From Paenibacillus_I sp035510375 (GTDB lineage: Bacteria > Bacillota > Bacilli > Paenibacillales > Paenibacillaceae), in NCBI RefSeq assembly GCF_035510375.1, contig NZ_DATKHG010000006.1: a DNA stretch of 64,000 nt; one strand, given 5' to 3'. Within the stretch, counting starts at the first letter, position 1; each line of letters starts with the position of its first letter. The translations under genes and the position numbers were made by a program. Below, piece after piece: positions 15,853 through 25,436 of the stretch. The notes below the pieces were generated by a model. It was not told where the DNA came from. It saw only the letters and a program-made list of their open reading frames with translations, and did no database searches.

Positions 15853-17100
15853 TTATTTCATCACCGCTTCCGTCAATAGCGGAGCGATGCCGTGCAGCGG
15901 TAATACGGTTTTGGCGGCGCCGAGCTCGATCGCGGAGCGCGGCATGCCGAATACGATGCAGGTTTCCTCCGATTCGGCAATCGTCGTCTCCGCTCCGCTA
16001 GCCGCCAAAGCCTTCATGCCTTTTGCACCGTCACTGCCCATCCCGGTCATGATGACGGCATGCCGGGCCAGTTCGACAAAAGGTACAAGAGACTCGAACA
16101 ACAGGTCGACGGAGGGGCGGTGGCCTCCCCGCGGTTCGCCCAGCGAAAGCTCAATCCGATAGCTGCCGCCCGCCCGGGCGAGCGTCATATGATAGCCGCC
16201 GGGAGCGATATAGACCGTGCCGGCGGCAACCCGCTCTCCATGCTCCGCTTCCTTCACGGACAGCTCCGAGAACGAATCGAGCCGTTGGGCGAGGGAATGG
16301 GTGAACTTCGGCGGCATATGCTGGACGATCAGCACCGGCGCCGGCAAATTTCCGGGCAGGGAGCCGATCAGTTGATGAAGGGCGCGCGGGCCTCCGGTCG
16401 ACGTTCCGATCGCGATCAAATGACGGAATTCCGCAACCCTGCTCGGCAGCTTCGGAACCGCCGGCGTTCCCGGCGCTGCCGGAGAGACGGCGGGTTTCCG
16501 CGCCGCCGGCGAAGCCTTTTTCTTCGGAGCGGCGGAAGCCGCGGATTCGGCCGGCGCAGGTTCGGCCGGTTTCCGGTTGCTCCGCGCCCCGCCTCCGGGC
16601 GCGGCCCGTGTCGCTTGAGCGGAAGCGACAGCCTTGGACGCCGGATTCTCGGGCCATTTGGCGGCCTGTTTGTCGGGAAGCGGCAGCAGCGACGAACGAA
16701 GCTTGACGCTGACCGCGCTTTTCAAGCGCGACAGCAGCTGCTCGGCCACCCGATCAATATCGGCCGTCATGACCGTGGGCTTATGGATGAAATCGAATGC
16801 CCCGTATTGCAGCGCCTCGACCGTTGCCCGCCTGTTGTCCTCGCTGAGGCCGGACAGCATGATGACCGGCGTCGGCTTTTGTCCCATAATGACCCGAAGC
16901 GCCTCAAGTCCGTTCATATCCGGCATTTCGATATCCATCGTCACCGCATCGGGGTCGAGGGCTGCCAGCAGCTCGACCGCCTGCGCTCCCGTCGCTGCCG
17001 TTCCGACCACCGTAAAGGAAGGGTCTCCGCCGATGATGTCGGAGAACAGCTTGCGCATGAATGCGGAATCGTCCACTACGAGAATGCGATAAGGCGTCAT
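15853..17100 (-). CDS. cheB: Protein-glutamate methylesterase CheB
   Basis: Demethylates (and may deamidate) chemoreceptors when phosphorylated by CheA. It has 415 residues, longer than usual (about 350). The receiver domain carries Asp10/11 and the phosphorylation site Asp56 in VTMDIEMPDMNG. An unusually long Ala/Pro/Lys-rich linker spans about residues 140-215. The catalytic domain shows IAIGTSTGGPRAL (catalytic Ser), VQHMPPKFTHSLAQRLD (His) and MTGMGSDGAKGM (Asp). It lies between flhG and cheA. Confidence 0.97.
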   Translation of the reverse strand: MTPYRILVVDDSAFMRKLFSDIIGGDPSFTVVGTAATGAQAVELLAALDPDAVTMDIEMPDMNGLEALRVIMGQKPTPVIMLSGLSEDNRRATVEALQYGAFDFIHKPTVMTADIDRVAEQLLSRLKSAVSVKLRSSLLPLPDKQAAKWPENPASKAVASAQATRAAPGGGARSNRKPAEPAPAESAASAAPKKKASPAARKPAVSPAAPGTPAVPKLPSRVAEFRHLIAIGTSTGGPRALHQLIGSLPGNLPAPVLIVQHMPPKFTHSLAQRLDSFSELSVKEAEHGERVAAGTVYIAPGGYHMTLARAGGSYRIELSLGEPRGGHRPSVDLLFESLVPFVELARHAVIMTGMGSDGAKGMKALAASGAETTIAESEETCIVFGMPRSAIELGAAKTVLPLHGIAPLLTEAVMK

Positions 17101-17130
17101 AGCGGGCTACCTCCCACCAGGATCAGTATG

Positions 17131-17991
17131 TTACCGTCTGAACATTCGCTGCAGAAATCCTCTGACGCCGCCCTTCTCCCCATCCTTGTCGACGGACAGG
17201 AAACGCTTGGCAATGTCCTCGATGTTCTTGGCCGCATCGCCGCCGGGGTAAGCGAGCGTAAAAGGAACCTGCTTTTTGACCGCTTTCGTCACATTGGCAT
17301 CATCCAGCACGACACCGAGCACGGGAAGCTCCATTTGCAGAAACTGTCTGGCCACAAGGCCGATTTTGTCCGCCGTCTGCTTGCCTTCCCGTCCGTCGGT
17401 CGCCCGGTTCACCACGAGCTTGAAATCGACGTCATGGTTCATCGCCCTGACCATTTTGATCAGCGCGTAAGCGTCGGTGATCGACGTCGGCTCGGGCGTC
17501 GTCACGACGACCGTCTCTTGGGCGGCTACGATGAACTTGATCGTTTCCTTGGAAAGACCCGCCCCCGTGTCGAACAGAATGACATCGTAATGGCCGTGCA
17601 GCCTGCCGATCTGCTCGCCGAAGTAATCGAGCTCCGCTTCCGACAGATCGAGCAAATCCTTGAAGCCCGAACCGCCTGCGATAAAATGGATGCCGAGCGG
17701 GCCCGAGTGGACGATATCCCAGATCGACTTCTCGCGCTTCAACAGATGGTACAAGTTGTAGGGAGCCGATGTACCCATCAGCACATCGATGTTCGCCATG
17801 CCGATATCCGCATCGAACACGAGCGTGCGCTTGCCGAGCTTCTGCAGCGCCAGGGCGAAATTCAGGCTGAAATTCGACTTGCCCACGCCGCCTTTGCCGC
17901 TGGTGACGGTGACGATACGGGTAGCGCGTCCACCGGCGGCCGTTGCCTGTGTCTGCACCAGATTGCGCAGCGCCTGCGCTTGATCATTCAT
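17131..17991 (-). CDS. flhG: Flagellar number regulator FlhG (MinD-like ATPase, YlxH)
   Basis: MinD/ParA-type ATPase that stimulates FlhF GTPase and controls flagellar number and placement. It has 286 residues. The deviant Walker A KGGVGKS is at residues 33-39, followed by VFDADIGMANIDVLMG and DTGAGLSKETIKF. The N-terminus contains the short Gln-rich activator region (MNDQAQALRNLVQTQA) that in homologues contacts FlhF. The ATG at 17991 follows GGGGGCGGCGGC and lies inside the end of flhF, so the two are coupled. Confidence 0.96.
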   Translation of the reverse strand: MNDQAQALRNLVQTQATAAGGRATRIVTVTSGKGGVGKSNFSLNFALALQKLGKRTLVFDADIGMANIDVLMGTSAPYNLYHLLKREKSIWDIVHSGPLGIHFIAGGSGFKDLLDLSEAELDYFGEQIGRLHGHYDVILFDTGAGLSKETIKFIVAAQETVVVTTPEPTSITDAYALIKMVRAMNHDVDFKLVVNRATDGREGKQTADKIGLVARQFLQMELPVLGVVLDDANVTKAVKKQVPFTLAYPGGDAAKNIEDIAKRFLSVDKDGEKGGVRGFLQRMFRR

Positions 17992-19357
17992 GAGCCGCCG
18001 CCCCCAATAGCTGTTGTACATAGATGTCCGGCCGGAATGGCTCAATATCGTCCGGCACGTTCTGGCCGTAAGTCATATAAGCGGTTTTGAAGCCGTGCTC
18101 CATCGCCATGTTAAGAACGGCGCCGACCGTGTCGGTTTCATCGAATTTGGTGAAAATAAGCTTGTCCACGCCGTATTTGGAGAAACGACCGGCGACGGCT
18201 TCCATGTCCTTCGTCTTGCCGGTCAAGCTCAGCACCAGATACGTATCGCTGTTCTCGTCCGTCTGCAGCAGGCTGTTGACCTCCGAGACGTACAGCTCGT
18301 TGCGGAAATTGCGCCCCGCCGTGTCCATGAAGATGATGTCGCGATCCTCCAGCGATTTGAACGCCCTCGTCAGCTCAAGCGGGGAAAAGACGACCTCAAG
18401 CGGAACGTTCAAAATGTTGGCGTACGTGCGGAGCTGGTCGACGGCGGCGATCCGGTACGTGTCGGAGGTAATGAACCCCACTTTCCGTTTGCCTTTCAAC
18501 GACTGCTCGGCCGCCAGCTTGGCGATCGTCGTCGTTTTGCCGACTCCCGTCGGCCCGACCACATGAACGATCCGTTTGGACCTCCCGATGCCCGGCGCCG
18601 TGAACGGCTCGATCCACTCCCGCAGCGTGTCGGCGGCGATCCGCCTTACGGACGGCTCATCCCCGGCAAACTCGGGATGCTCGCGCACCGTCTCGAACAG
18701 CCGTTCGATCCACTTGTCCGCCACCTCCTGATCGGACAGCCGCTCGCGCAATCCCGCGAACGCAGGGGCTTCCTTGTCCCCGTCCTGCCGCTTGGCCAGC
18801 CTGGAGACCAGCTCTTTCATTTGCTTGATCTCTTCCAGCACCTCCGATTGATCCGGCGCCGCGGGCGCCGCCGGGGCCGCCGGTTTCGGCGGCCCTCCGC
18901 CGGCTTTCAGCGGAGCGTTGGGCGTCACCGCCGGGGCCGCCGCCTTCGCATCGGCATCCAGCTCCGCGGCGGCCTGCATGACCGCTCTGGCGAATTCCGG
19001 CGTCGAGGAAACGGGGCGCTCCACCGGTACGGATGACGCCGCGGCCGCCGGCGGCCGTGCCGGCGCGTGCTGCGTCCCGATCCCGGGCCGCGATGCCCCG
19101 CCGGACGCCGAAGCAGCGGACGTTACCGCGGGCGAAGCCGCAGCCGGACGCTTCGGCGCGGACGGCCCCGGCTTCTGCGAAGGCGAATTCGTCTCGACAG
19201 CCGCGATCACCTCCATCTTTTTCTTGCGAAACAAGCCGAGGAAGCCTCCGATATGAATTTCCTTCGTATTCAGAATAACGGCATCCTTGCCGAGCTCGCT
19301 TTTGATGAGCGGCAGCGCGTCCGGCAATGCGTTTACGACATAACGCTTAACCCTCAT
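17984..19357 (-). CDS. flhF: Flagellar SRP-type GTPase FlhF
   Basis: Membrane-associated GTPase of the SRP family that positions new flagella. It has 457 residues. The N-terminal B domain begins MRVKRYVVNALPDALPLIKS. A long Pro/Ala-rich disordered stretch (about 65-155) precedes the N and G domains. G motifs are VGPTGVGKTTTIAKLA (about residues 265-280), SDTYRIAAVDQLRTYANIL, MDTAGRNFRN and FTKFDETDTVGA. It overlaps the flhA stop by four bases (ATGA). Ffh and FtsY, its two relatives, are at the other end of this window. Confidence 0.97.
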   Translation of the reverse strand: MRVKRYVVNALPDALPLIKSELGKDAVILNTKEIHIGGFLGLFRKKKMEVIAAVETNSPSQKPGPSAPKRPAAASPAVTSAASASGGASRPGIGTQHAPARPPAAAASSVPVERPVSSTPEFARAVMQAAAELDADAKAAAPAVTPNAPLKAGGGPPKPAAPAAPAAPDQSEVLEEIKQMKELVSRLAKRQDGDKEAPAFAGLRERLSDQEVADKWIERLFETVREHPEFAGDEPSVRRIAADTLREWIEPFTAPGIGRSKRIVHVVGPTGVGKTTTIAKLAAEQSLKGKRKVGFITSDTYRIAAVDQLRTYANILNVPLEVVFSPLELTRAFKSLEDRDIIFMDTAGRNFRNELYVSEVNSLLQTDENSDTYLVLSLTGKTKDMEAVAGRFSKYGVDKLIFTKFDETDTVGAVLNMAMEHGFKTAYMTYGQNVPDDIEPFRPDIYVQQLLGAAAHE

Positions 19358-21387
19358 AAATTGACCACTCCGATGCTTTGTACTTCAACACTCGGTTCCA
19401 ATTCGCTGTAAGACAACACCGGAACATCCTGCATGGTGCGTTCCACGATTTGCCGCAAATACATGCGGATCGTCGGGGAAGCGAGAACAATCGGCTGTTG
19501 GCCGGATTGGATCTGCCGGTGTACCTGCTCGTTCAGCTTCTGGTAAATGTGTTGGGTCGATACCGGATCGAGAGCCAGATAACTGCCTTGGTCCGTTTGC
19601 TGAACCGACTCGGCGATTTTTTTCTCCAGCGACGGTCCGACGGTGATGACCTTCAGGGTGTCGGCACCCGACGAGAACTGGTTCGTAATCTGCCTGGAGA
19701 GCGCTTGCCGCACATATTCCGTCAATATATCCGGATCCTTCGTATAATGGCCGTGGTCGGCCAGCGTTTCGAAAATCGTGACCAGATCGCGGATCGATAT
19801 TTTCTCGCGCAGCAGCTTGACGAGCACCTTCTGCACCTCGCCGATCGAAAGGATCGACGGGATCAGCTCGTCGACCAGCGCCGGATACGATTCCTTGACA
19901 TTCTCAATGAGTGTCTTCGTCTCCTGGCGGCCGATCAATTCATGCGCGTGCTTCTTGATGATTTCGGTCAAATGGGTCGCCACGACCGACGGCGGATCCA
20001 CGACCGTGTAGCCGGAAAGCTCGGCCCGTTCCTTCATCTCCTCGTCGATCCACAGCGCCGGAAGGCCGAAAGCCGGCTCCTGCGTCTCGATGCCGACGAT
20101 CGAATCGTCGTCGTAGCCGGGGCTCATCGCCAGGTAATGGTTGAGCAGCAATTCGCCGCGCGCCACGGTGTTGCCTTTGATTTTGATGACGTACTCGTTC
20201 GGCTTTAATTGAATGTTGTCCCGGATCCGGATGACCGGAACGACAAGTCCGAGCTCCAGCGCGCATTGCCGTCGGATCATGATGATCCGGTCGAGCAGGT
20301 CGCCGCCTTGCTGCGTGTCGGCGAGCGGGATCAACCCGTAACCGAACTCGAATTCGATCGGATCGACCTGCAGCAGGTTGATCACGCTCTCCGGGCTGCG
20401 CACCTCCTCGATCTGCTGCTCTTCCACCATGAGCTCCTGCTCATGCTGCTTCAGGGCCAGATTCCGCGACATCCGCCTGCCGGCAAACACAAGCATGGCG
20501 GCGAACGGCAGCGTCGCTACCGGACCGATCGGAGTGCCGAGGCCGAGCAGCGCAACCGTGCCCGCAACGATATAGAGCAGCTTCGGATGCTTGAACAGCT
20601 GGTTCGTCAAATCGAAAGCCAGGTTTCCTTCGGAAGCGGCCCTGGTCACGATCAGGCCCGCCGCAGTCGAGATAAGCAGCGCCGGAATCTGGCTGACGAG
20701 GCCGTCGCCGATCGTCAGGACCGAGAACGTTTCGAGCGCCTCACGGAAACCCATGCCGCGAACGGCCATCCCGATGATGAAGCCGCCCAGCAGGTTGATG
20801 ATGAGGATGATGATGGAAGCGATCGCATCGCCCTTGACGAATTTGCTCGCACCGTCCATCGCGCCGTAGAAGTCGGCTTCCTTTTCGATTTTCTCCCGGC
20901 GCTCCTTCGCCTGCAGCTCGTTAATGAGACCGGAGTTGAGATCGGCGTCGATACTCATCTGCTTCCCGGGCATCGCATCGAGCGTAAAGCGGGCGGCAAC
21001 CTCCGCTACCCGCTCCGAGCCCTTTGTAATGACGATGAACTGCACGATGACCAGAATGAGAAACACGACGAAGCCGATGGCAATTTCGTTGCCCGCCACG
21101 AATCTGCCGAACGTCTCCACGACATCGCCGGCTTCCCCTTTCGACAAAATGTTGCGGGTTGTCGATACGTTGAGCGCAAGCCGAAACAGTGTCGTAATGA
21201 GGAGCAGCGACGGAAAAATGCTGAAATCGAGCGCGTCGTTCGTATTCATGGCAATCAACAGAATCATTAATGCGGCCGAAATGTTAATGACAAGCAGGAC
21301 GTCGAGCAAGCGGATCGGAATAGGTATGACCATCATGAGCACGATGCCGATAATCCCGATCAGTACAGCCAAATCTTTGATCTTCAT
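19354..21387 (-). CDS. flhA: Flagellar export apparatus protein FlhA
   Basis: Nonameric export gate component that docks chaperone-substrate complexes. It has 677 residues. About eight N-terminal membrane segments carry the conserved cytoplasmic loop (MPGKQMSIDADLNSGLINEL, AKERREKIEKEADFYGAMDG, ASKFVKGDAIASI). The C-terminal half is the soluble docking domain (GYTVVDPPSVVATHLTEIIK and onward). The ATG at 21387 follows GGAGGGGACGTC. It lies between flhB and flhF. Confidence 0.98.
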   Translation of the reverse strand: MKIKDLAVLIGIIGIVLMMVIPIPIRLLDVLLVINISAALMILLIAMNTNDALDFSIFPSLLLITTLFRLALNVSTTRNILSKGEAGDVVETFGRFVAGNEIAIGFVVFLILVIVQFIVITKGSERVAEVAARFTLDAMPGKQMSIDADLNSGLINELQAKERREKIEKEADFYGAMDGASKFVKGDAIASIIILIINLLGGFIIGMAVRGMGFREALETFSVLTIGDGLVSQIPALLISTAAGLIVTRAASEGNLAFDLTNQLFKHPKLLYIVAGTVALLGLGTPIGPVATLPFAAMLVFAGRRMSRNLALKQHEQELMVEEQQIEEVRSPESVINLLQVDPIEFEFGYGLIPLADTQQGGDLLDRIIMIRRQCALELGLVVPVIRIRDNIQLKPNEYVIKIKGNTVARGELLLNHYLAMSPGYDDDSIVGIETQEPAFGLPALWIDEEMKERAELSGYTVVDPPSVVATHLTEIIKKHAHELIGRQETKTLIENVKESYPALVDELIPSILSIGEVQKVLVKLLREKISIRDLVTIFETLADHGHYTKDPDILTEYVRQALSRQITNQFSSGADTLKVITVGPSLEKKIAESVQQTDQGSYLALDPVSTQHIYQKLNEQVHRQIQSGQQPIVLASPTIRMYLRQIVERTMQDVPVLSYSELEPSVEVQSIGVVNL

Positions 21388-21402
21388 GACGTCCCCTCCG
21401 TT

Positions 21403-22500
21403 CTACGCTTTTTTGACTCGGCCTTTCAGCTTGTACACGTAGGCGAGCACTTCCGCCACCGCCTGGAACAAATCCGCGGGAATGGCGTCGCCGATTTCCG
21501 CCCTATCGTACAGCGCTCTAGCGAGCGGCTTGTTTTCCATGATCGTAACGCCGTTTTCTTTGGCCAGTTCCCGAATGCGCAGGGCGACGTAATCCATCCC
21601 TTTGGCGAGCACGACCGGTGCGTCCATCTTCGAGGCGTCGTATTGCAGCGCCACCGCAAAGTGAGTCGGGTTCGTAATGACGACATCGGCCTTCGGCACG
21701 TTTTGCATCATCCGCCGGATCGCCATCCGGCGCTGCTTCTCGCGGATTTTGCCTTTGATGAGCGGATCGCCCTCGCTCTTCTTGTGCTCGTCCTTAATGT
21801 CCTGCTTCGACATTTTGATGCTTTTTTCGTGCTCGTACTTTTGGTACATATAATCGAAAATGGCGAGCACCAGCAGCAAAGCGGCGATTTTGACGCCCAG
21901 AGACAGGGTGACCGACGCCGTGAACTTGAAAATTTGCAGAGGCTCCATTTGGGCTAGCGTCAGCAGCGTTTCCTTTTCGCCCCAGAGTGACGAATAAACC
22001 ATAAAGCCGACAATGATCAATTTTAGAACGCTCTTGACCATCTCCACCATCGAACGAAGCGACACCATCTGCTTGGCGCCGGCAAGCGGGTTGATCTTGC
22101 TCAGCTTCGGCATGAGGGGCTTGGCCGTCAGCAGAAAACCGACTTGATAATACGTGCTGAACAGACCCGCGACGACCGCGATGATGAAAACGGGCGCGAT
22201 CAGCAGCAGCAACTGTATGAGCAGGCTGGAGAACAGCGGCATCAGATTGCCCGTCGACAAATCGTAGGTCAGCCAGCTCTCGAACAGGTCGCCGAAAATC
22301 CGCAAAACCCGTTCGCCGTAATAGTCGCCGAGCATCATGAAGCTTAGAAAAATAAACAGCAATATGATCGCCGCAGGCAGCTCCTGGCTCGTCGCCACTT
22401 GCCCTTCCTGCCTGGTTTCCGCCCGCTTCTTCGCGGTGGCCGGTTCGGTTTTTTCCTGGTTGAACATTTGCAGATCCAGCCTGAAGCGGAACGTCTGCAT
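21403..22500 (-). CDS. flhB: Flagellar export switch protein FlhB
   Basis: Export gate component whose C-terminal domain self-cleaves at NPTH to change export from rod/hook to filament substrates. It has 365 residues: an N-terminal LDLQMFNQEKTEPATAKKR segment, four membrane helices and the C-terminal domain with NPTH starting at Asn277 (VVITNPTHFAVALQYD), followed by APVVLAKGMDYVALRIRELA. The ATG follows AGGAGGGTGCGGTC. A second, detached FlhB C-terminal-like domain is encoded at 52831-53139. Confidence 0.98.
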   Translation of the reverse strand: MQTFRFRLDLQMFNQEKTEPATAKKRAETRQEGQVATSQELPAAIILLFIFLSFMMLGDYYGERVLRIFGDLFESWLTYDLSTGNLMPLFSSLLIQLLLLIAPVFIIAVVAGLFSTYYQVGFLLTAKPLMPKLSKINPLAGAKQMVSLRSMVEMVKSVLKLIIVGFMVYSSLWGEKETLLTLAQMEPLQIFKFTASVTLSLGVKIAALLLVLAIFDYMYQKYEHEKSIKMSKQDIKDEHKKSEGDPLIKGKIREKQRRMAIRRMMQNVPKADVVITNPTHFAVALQYDASKMDAPVVLAKGMDYVALRIRELAKENGVTIMENKPLARALYDRAEIGDAIPADLFQAVAEVLAYVYKLKGRVKKA

Positions 22501-22530
22501 GACCGCACCCTCCTTGAAGCCGATTAAGCG

Positions 22531-23319
22531 TTAACCGGGGCCTGCGTTTACGATCGCGAGCAGGCGGTTGAGGGATTCGAACATTTCAGCGAAAAGATTG
22601 CCGAAGAGCAGCGTCATGCCAGGCAGCGTCAACGCCAAAATCACGAATCCGACGAGCAGCTTGACCGGTATGCCGATGACGAAGACGTTGAACTGGGGAG
22701 CCGTCTTGGCCAGAAACCCGAGTCCCACGTCCGTCAGAAACATCGCAACGACGAGCGGAGCGGAGAGCTGCAGCGCAAGGGAGAACGTCATCGCGAACGT
22801 CCGGGTCAGAAATTCGGTAACGCCGCCCTCCCGAATGCGGAAGAACAGCTCGCTGCCGAGCGGAATCCAGTCATAGCTTTGCATGAGCGCCGTCAGCATG
22901 TAATGATGGCCGTTCATCGATAAAAAGATCATCAGCATCAAGTAGTACTTGAGGTTGCCGGTAACGGGAGCCGCGGCGCCCGTCAGCGGATCGATGATAT
23001 TCGCCATCGCCAAGCCCAATTGAAGATCGATGAAGGCTCCGGCCGTTTGAACGACCGTAAAAAACAGGTAGACGATGTAGCCGAGCAGCACACCCGTCAA
23101 CACTTCGCGAATGACCAGCAGCGGATACCCGATGTCAAAGGCGGCCGACTCGCCGACGCCGTAGCTCAGGAAAACGATGAGGGAGATGAAAAAGCCCAGA
23201 CCGATCTTGAAGGCGTTCGGCACTCCGCGCGTCGAGAACAGCGGCGCTACGACGAAAAACGCCGTGATTCGACAAAAGATTAACAGAAAAACAGGAAACG
23301 CCTGCAGAAACATATTCAT
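22531..23319 (-). CDS. fliR: Flagellar export apparatus protein FliR
   Basis: Membrane component of the export gate core, with FliP and FliQ. 262 residues with six hydrophobic segments. Typical segments are FPVFLLIFCRITAFFVVAPL, RGVPNAFKIGLGFFISLIVF, QLGLAMANIIDPLTG and the C-terminal LPGMTLLFGNLFAEMFESLN. In some clostridia fliR and flhB are fused; here they are separate and 30 bases apart. Confidence 0.97.
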   Translation of the reverse strand: MNMFLQAFPVFLLIFCRITAFFVVAPLFSTRGVPNAFKIGLGFFISLIVFLSYGVGESAAFDIGYPLLVIREVLTGVLLGYIVYLFFTVVQTAGAFIDLQLGLAMANIIDPLTGAAAPVTGNLKYYLMLMIFLSMNGHHYMLTALMQSYDWIPLGSELFFRIREGGVTEFLTRTFAMTFSLALQLSAPLVVAMFLTDVGLGFLAKTAPQFNVFVIGIPVKLLVGFVILALTLPGMTLLFGNLFAEMFESLNRLLAIVNAGPG

Positions 23320-23330
23320 CTTTCCACAGC

Positions 23331-23600
23331 CTAACCGATATATTTGTAGAGGTTATTCAGCAGGTTGTAAGTAAAGTCGACCAGCGTATTCAGGACCCAG
23401 GGCCCGAAAAGCAGCACCGACACAAGCACGGCCACGATTTTCGGCACGAATGCAAGGGTTTGTTCCTGGATGTGCGTCATCGCCTGAAAAATACTGATGA
23501 TCAAGCCGACTACCAGCCCGATCGCGAGCATGGGCGCGCTGGCTTTCAAAACCGTAAAAACCGCTTGCCCTGCCAGTCCGATGACGAAATCGGCGTCCAT
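23331..23600 (-). CDS. fliQ: Flagellar export apparatus protein FliQ
   Basis: Small two-helix membrane protein of the export gate, wrapping the FliP/FliR core. 89 residues, ATG after GGGAGGGAACACGA. The two hydrophobic hairpin helices and the conserved SIFQAMTHIQEQTLAFVPK loop are visible. It lies between fliP and fliR. Confidence 0.97.
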   Translation of the reverse strand: MDADFVIGLAGQAVFTVLKASAPMLAIGLVVGLIISIFQAMTHIQEQTLAFVPKIVAVLVSVLLFGPWVLNTLVDFTYNLLNNLYKYIG

Positions 23601-23643
23601 TCGTGTTCCCTCCCATGCCTGAAAGGCAGCTATTCATTTACCC

Positions 23644-24405
23644 CTATACAACGGTATTGAAACTTAACAGCAGCGACTTGACGACCAAATACCACCCGTC
23701 GACCAGCACGAACAGCAGAATCTTGAACGGCAATGAAATCATGACCGGCGGCAGCATCATCATCCCCATTGCCATAAGCACGCTGGCAATGACCATATCG
23801 ATGATAAGGAACGGAATGAAAATCATAAACCCCATTTGAAACGCGGTTTTCAACTCGCTGATCGCGTAAGCCGGCACCAGCACGGTAAGCGGTATGTCCT
23901 CGTAGCCCGAAGGTTTCTCGCTGCCGGTGTATTTCAGAAACAACAGCAGATCCTTCTCCCGGGTGTTGGAAGCCATAAACTTCTTCATCGGCTGAGCGGC
24001 GGCGTTCAAAGCCTCCGTCTGCGTCATCTCGCCTTTCATGTACGGCTGCAAAGCCGCCTCATTCACCTGCGTCAATGTAGGCGCCATAATGAAAAAAGTA
24101 AGAAACAAGGCCAAGCCGATCAGCACCTGGTTCGGCGGCATTTGCTGCGTTCCCAGCGACGTCCGCACGAATCCGAGCACGATGACGATTCGGGTAAAGC
24201 TGGTCATCAGCACGAGAATAGCCGGCGCGATGCTTAGTACGGTAATCATTAACAGCAGGGAAATCGCCGAGGTATTCGGTCCCGTTTCACTGCCGTTGCC
24301 GATTTGGATATCGATATTCGGCAGCGGCTCGGCGTACGCTTGCAGCTGCAAGCCTAGCGACATGAGCAATAGAAGCATCAATGAAATGGCGACTTTCCTG
24401 TTCAT
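23644..24405 (-). CDS. fliP: Flagellar export apparatus protein FliP
   Basis: Pentameric core of the export gate. 253 residues with a cleavable signal peptide (ISLMLLLLMSLGLQLQAYA), then membrane segments around TVLSIAPAILVLMTSFTRIV, VRTSLGTQQMPPNQVLIGLA, and the C-terminal pair FLIIDMVIASVLMAMGMMML. The family signature FTRIVIVLGFVRTSLGTQQ is intact. The ATG overlaps the fliO stop by four bases. Confidence 0.98.
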   Translation of the reverse strand: MNRKVAISLMLLLLMSLGLQLQAYAEPLPNIDIQIGNGSETGPNTSAISLLLMITVLSIAPAILVLMTSFTRIVIVLGFVRTSLGTQQMPPNQVLIGLALFLTFFIMAPTLTQVNEAALQPYMKGEMTQTEALNAAAQPMKKFMASNTREKDLLLFLKYTGSEKPSGYEDIPLTVLVPAYAISELKTAFQMGFMIFIPFLIIDMVIASVLMAMGMMMLPPVMISLPFKILLFVLVDGWYLVVKSLLLSFNTVV

Positions 24406-25043
24406 TCGTCTCTCAACCGATCTTTCGATAAAGTCTCGTTCAACAGCGTTTCAACCTTTAGTTTCGTTTCCGCCTGGCGCTGCAGCTTATTCTGCAGCAT
24501 GGAGCGGAAGTCGTCGTCCTCGATCGGACTCGTTTCCTGAACGTTCCCGCCTGCCGTCCGGCTGCGCAACCGGTTCATGAACGAGAGGGCGGCGGCCGTG
24601 TTCCACATGGGCGGCGACGGATGCTCCAGCAGCTGGATAATCGCTTCGGCCTGCTCGGGATCTTCAATTTTGTCCAGCAGCCTGACGTCCTCGCCGACTC
24701 CTACGATGTACAATTGTCCGGCGATATCCACGACCTGCAGCGATTTGTTCTGCCCCAGGGCTACGCCGCCGAGCGAGCGGAGCGACCGGTTCGCGCCCCA
24801 AATCCGGCTTCGGCCTGCCATAAACTTGATGACGAACACGATCAGTCCGATTACGATAATTAAACTGACGATCACCCAAATGAGATTGCCGACGATACTC
24901 GTAGTGCCCACCATCTCCGCGGGCGGCCCGTCCAGATTATTCACGGCGCCGCTATTATCGCCGGCCGCCGACACCGCTGACGGCGCGGCTGCCAAGGCGG
25001 CGAGAGAGGACAACGCGAGACGAGCGGGATCATGGCGCTTCAT
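24402..25043 (-). CDS. fliO: Flagellar biosynthetic protein FliO (FliZ)
   Basis: Assists assembly of the FliP ring. 213 residues. The N-terminal signal-like segment (RLALSSLAALAAAPSAVSAA) is followed by a short periplasmic-side loop, one membrane helix (IVGNLIWVIVSLIIVIGLIV) and a cytoplasmic domain with GGVALGQNKSLQVVDIAGQL, typical for FliO. The start lacks a strong Shine-Dalgarno sequence. It lies between cheY and fliP, as fliZ does in B. subtilis. Confidence 0.92.
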   Translation of the reverse strand: MKRHDPARLALSSLAALAAAPSAVSAAGDNSGAVNNLDGPPAEMVGTTSIVGNLIWVIVSLIIVIGLIVFVIKFMAGRSRIWGANRSLRSLGGVALGQNKSLQVVDIAGQLYIVGVGEDVRLLDKIEDPEQAEAIIQLLEHPSPPMWNTAAALSFMNRLRSRTAGGNVQETSPIEDDDFRSMLQNKLQRQAETKLKVETLLNETLSKDRLRDE

Positions 25044-25053
25044 GCCCGGGCCG

Positions 25054-25416
25054 TTATCCCAGCGTCTTCTTGATCGCTTCGATTACGCGATCCGCTTGGA
25101 AAGGCTTGACGATAAAATCTTTCGCGCCGGCCTGGATCGCGTCGATCACCATCGCCTGCTGTCCCATGGCGGAGCACATAATGACCTTGGCGTTGCCGTC
25201 CATCTTCTTGATTTCCTTCAGGGCGGCTATGCCGTCCATCTCCGGCATCGTAATATCCATCGTAATCAAATCGGGCTTCAGCTCTTTATACTTCTCAACC
25301 GCTTGGGCTCCGTCCGGAGCCTCGCCGACGACTTCGTAGCCGTTTTTGGTCAGGATATCCCGGATCATCATTCTCATGAAAGCAGCGTCGTCTACGATCA
25401 AAATGCGGTTTGCCAT
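25054..25416 (-). CDS. cheY: Chemotaxis response regulator CheY
   Basis: Single receiver domain that binds the motor switch when phosphorylated by CheA. 120 residues. The acidic pair is in ILIVDDAAFMRMMI, the phosphorylated Asp in DLITMDITMPEMDG, the conserved Thr/Ser in KVIMCSAMG and the Lys in FIVKPF. The ATG follows AGGGGGAAACAACA. It sits between fliY and fliO as in B. subtilis, where CheY-P promotes counter-clockwise rotation. Confidence 0.97.
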   Translation of the reverse strand: MANRILIVDDAAFMRMMIRDILTKNGYEVVGEAPDGAQAVEKYKELKPDLITMDITMPEMDGIAALKEIKKMDGNAKVIMCSAMGQQAMVIDAIQAGAKDFIVKPFQADRVIEAIKKTLG

Positions 25417-25436
25417 TGTTGTTTCCCCCTAGGAAA

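Noticed and set aside
16757..16783. TAAG-N15-GCCGATAT on the minus strand inside cheB
   Set aside because: It resembles a sigma-D promoter, but it is within coding sequence whose residues are conserved and the -35 deviates; chance is likely.
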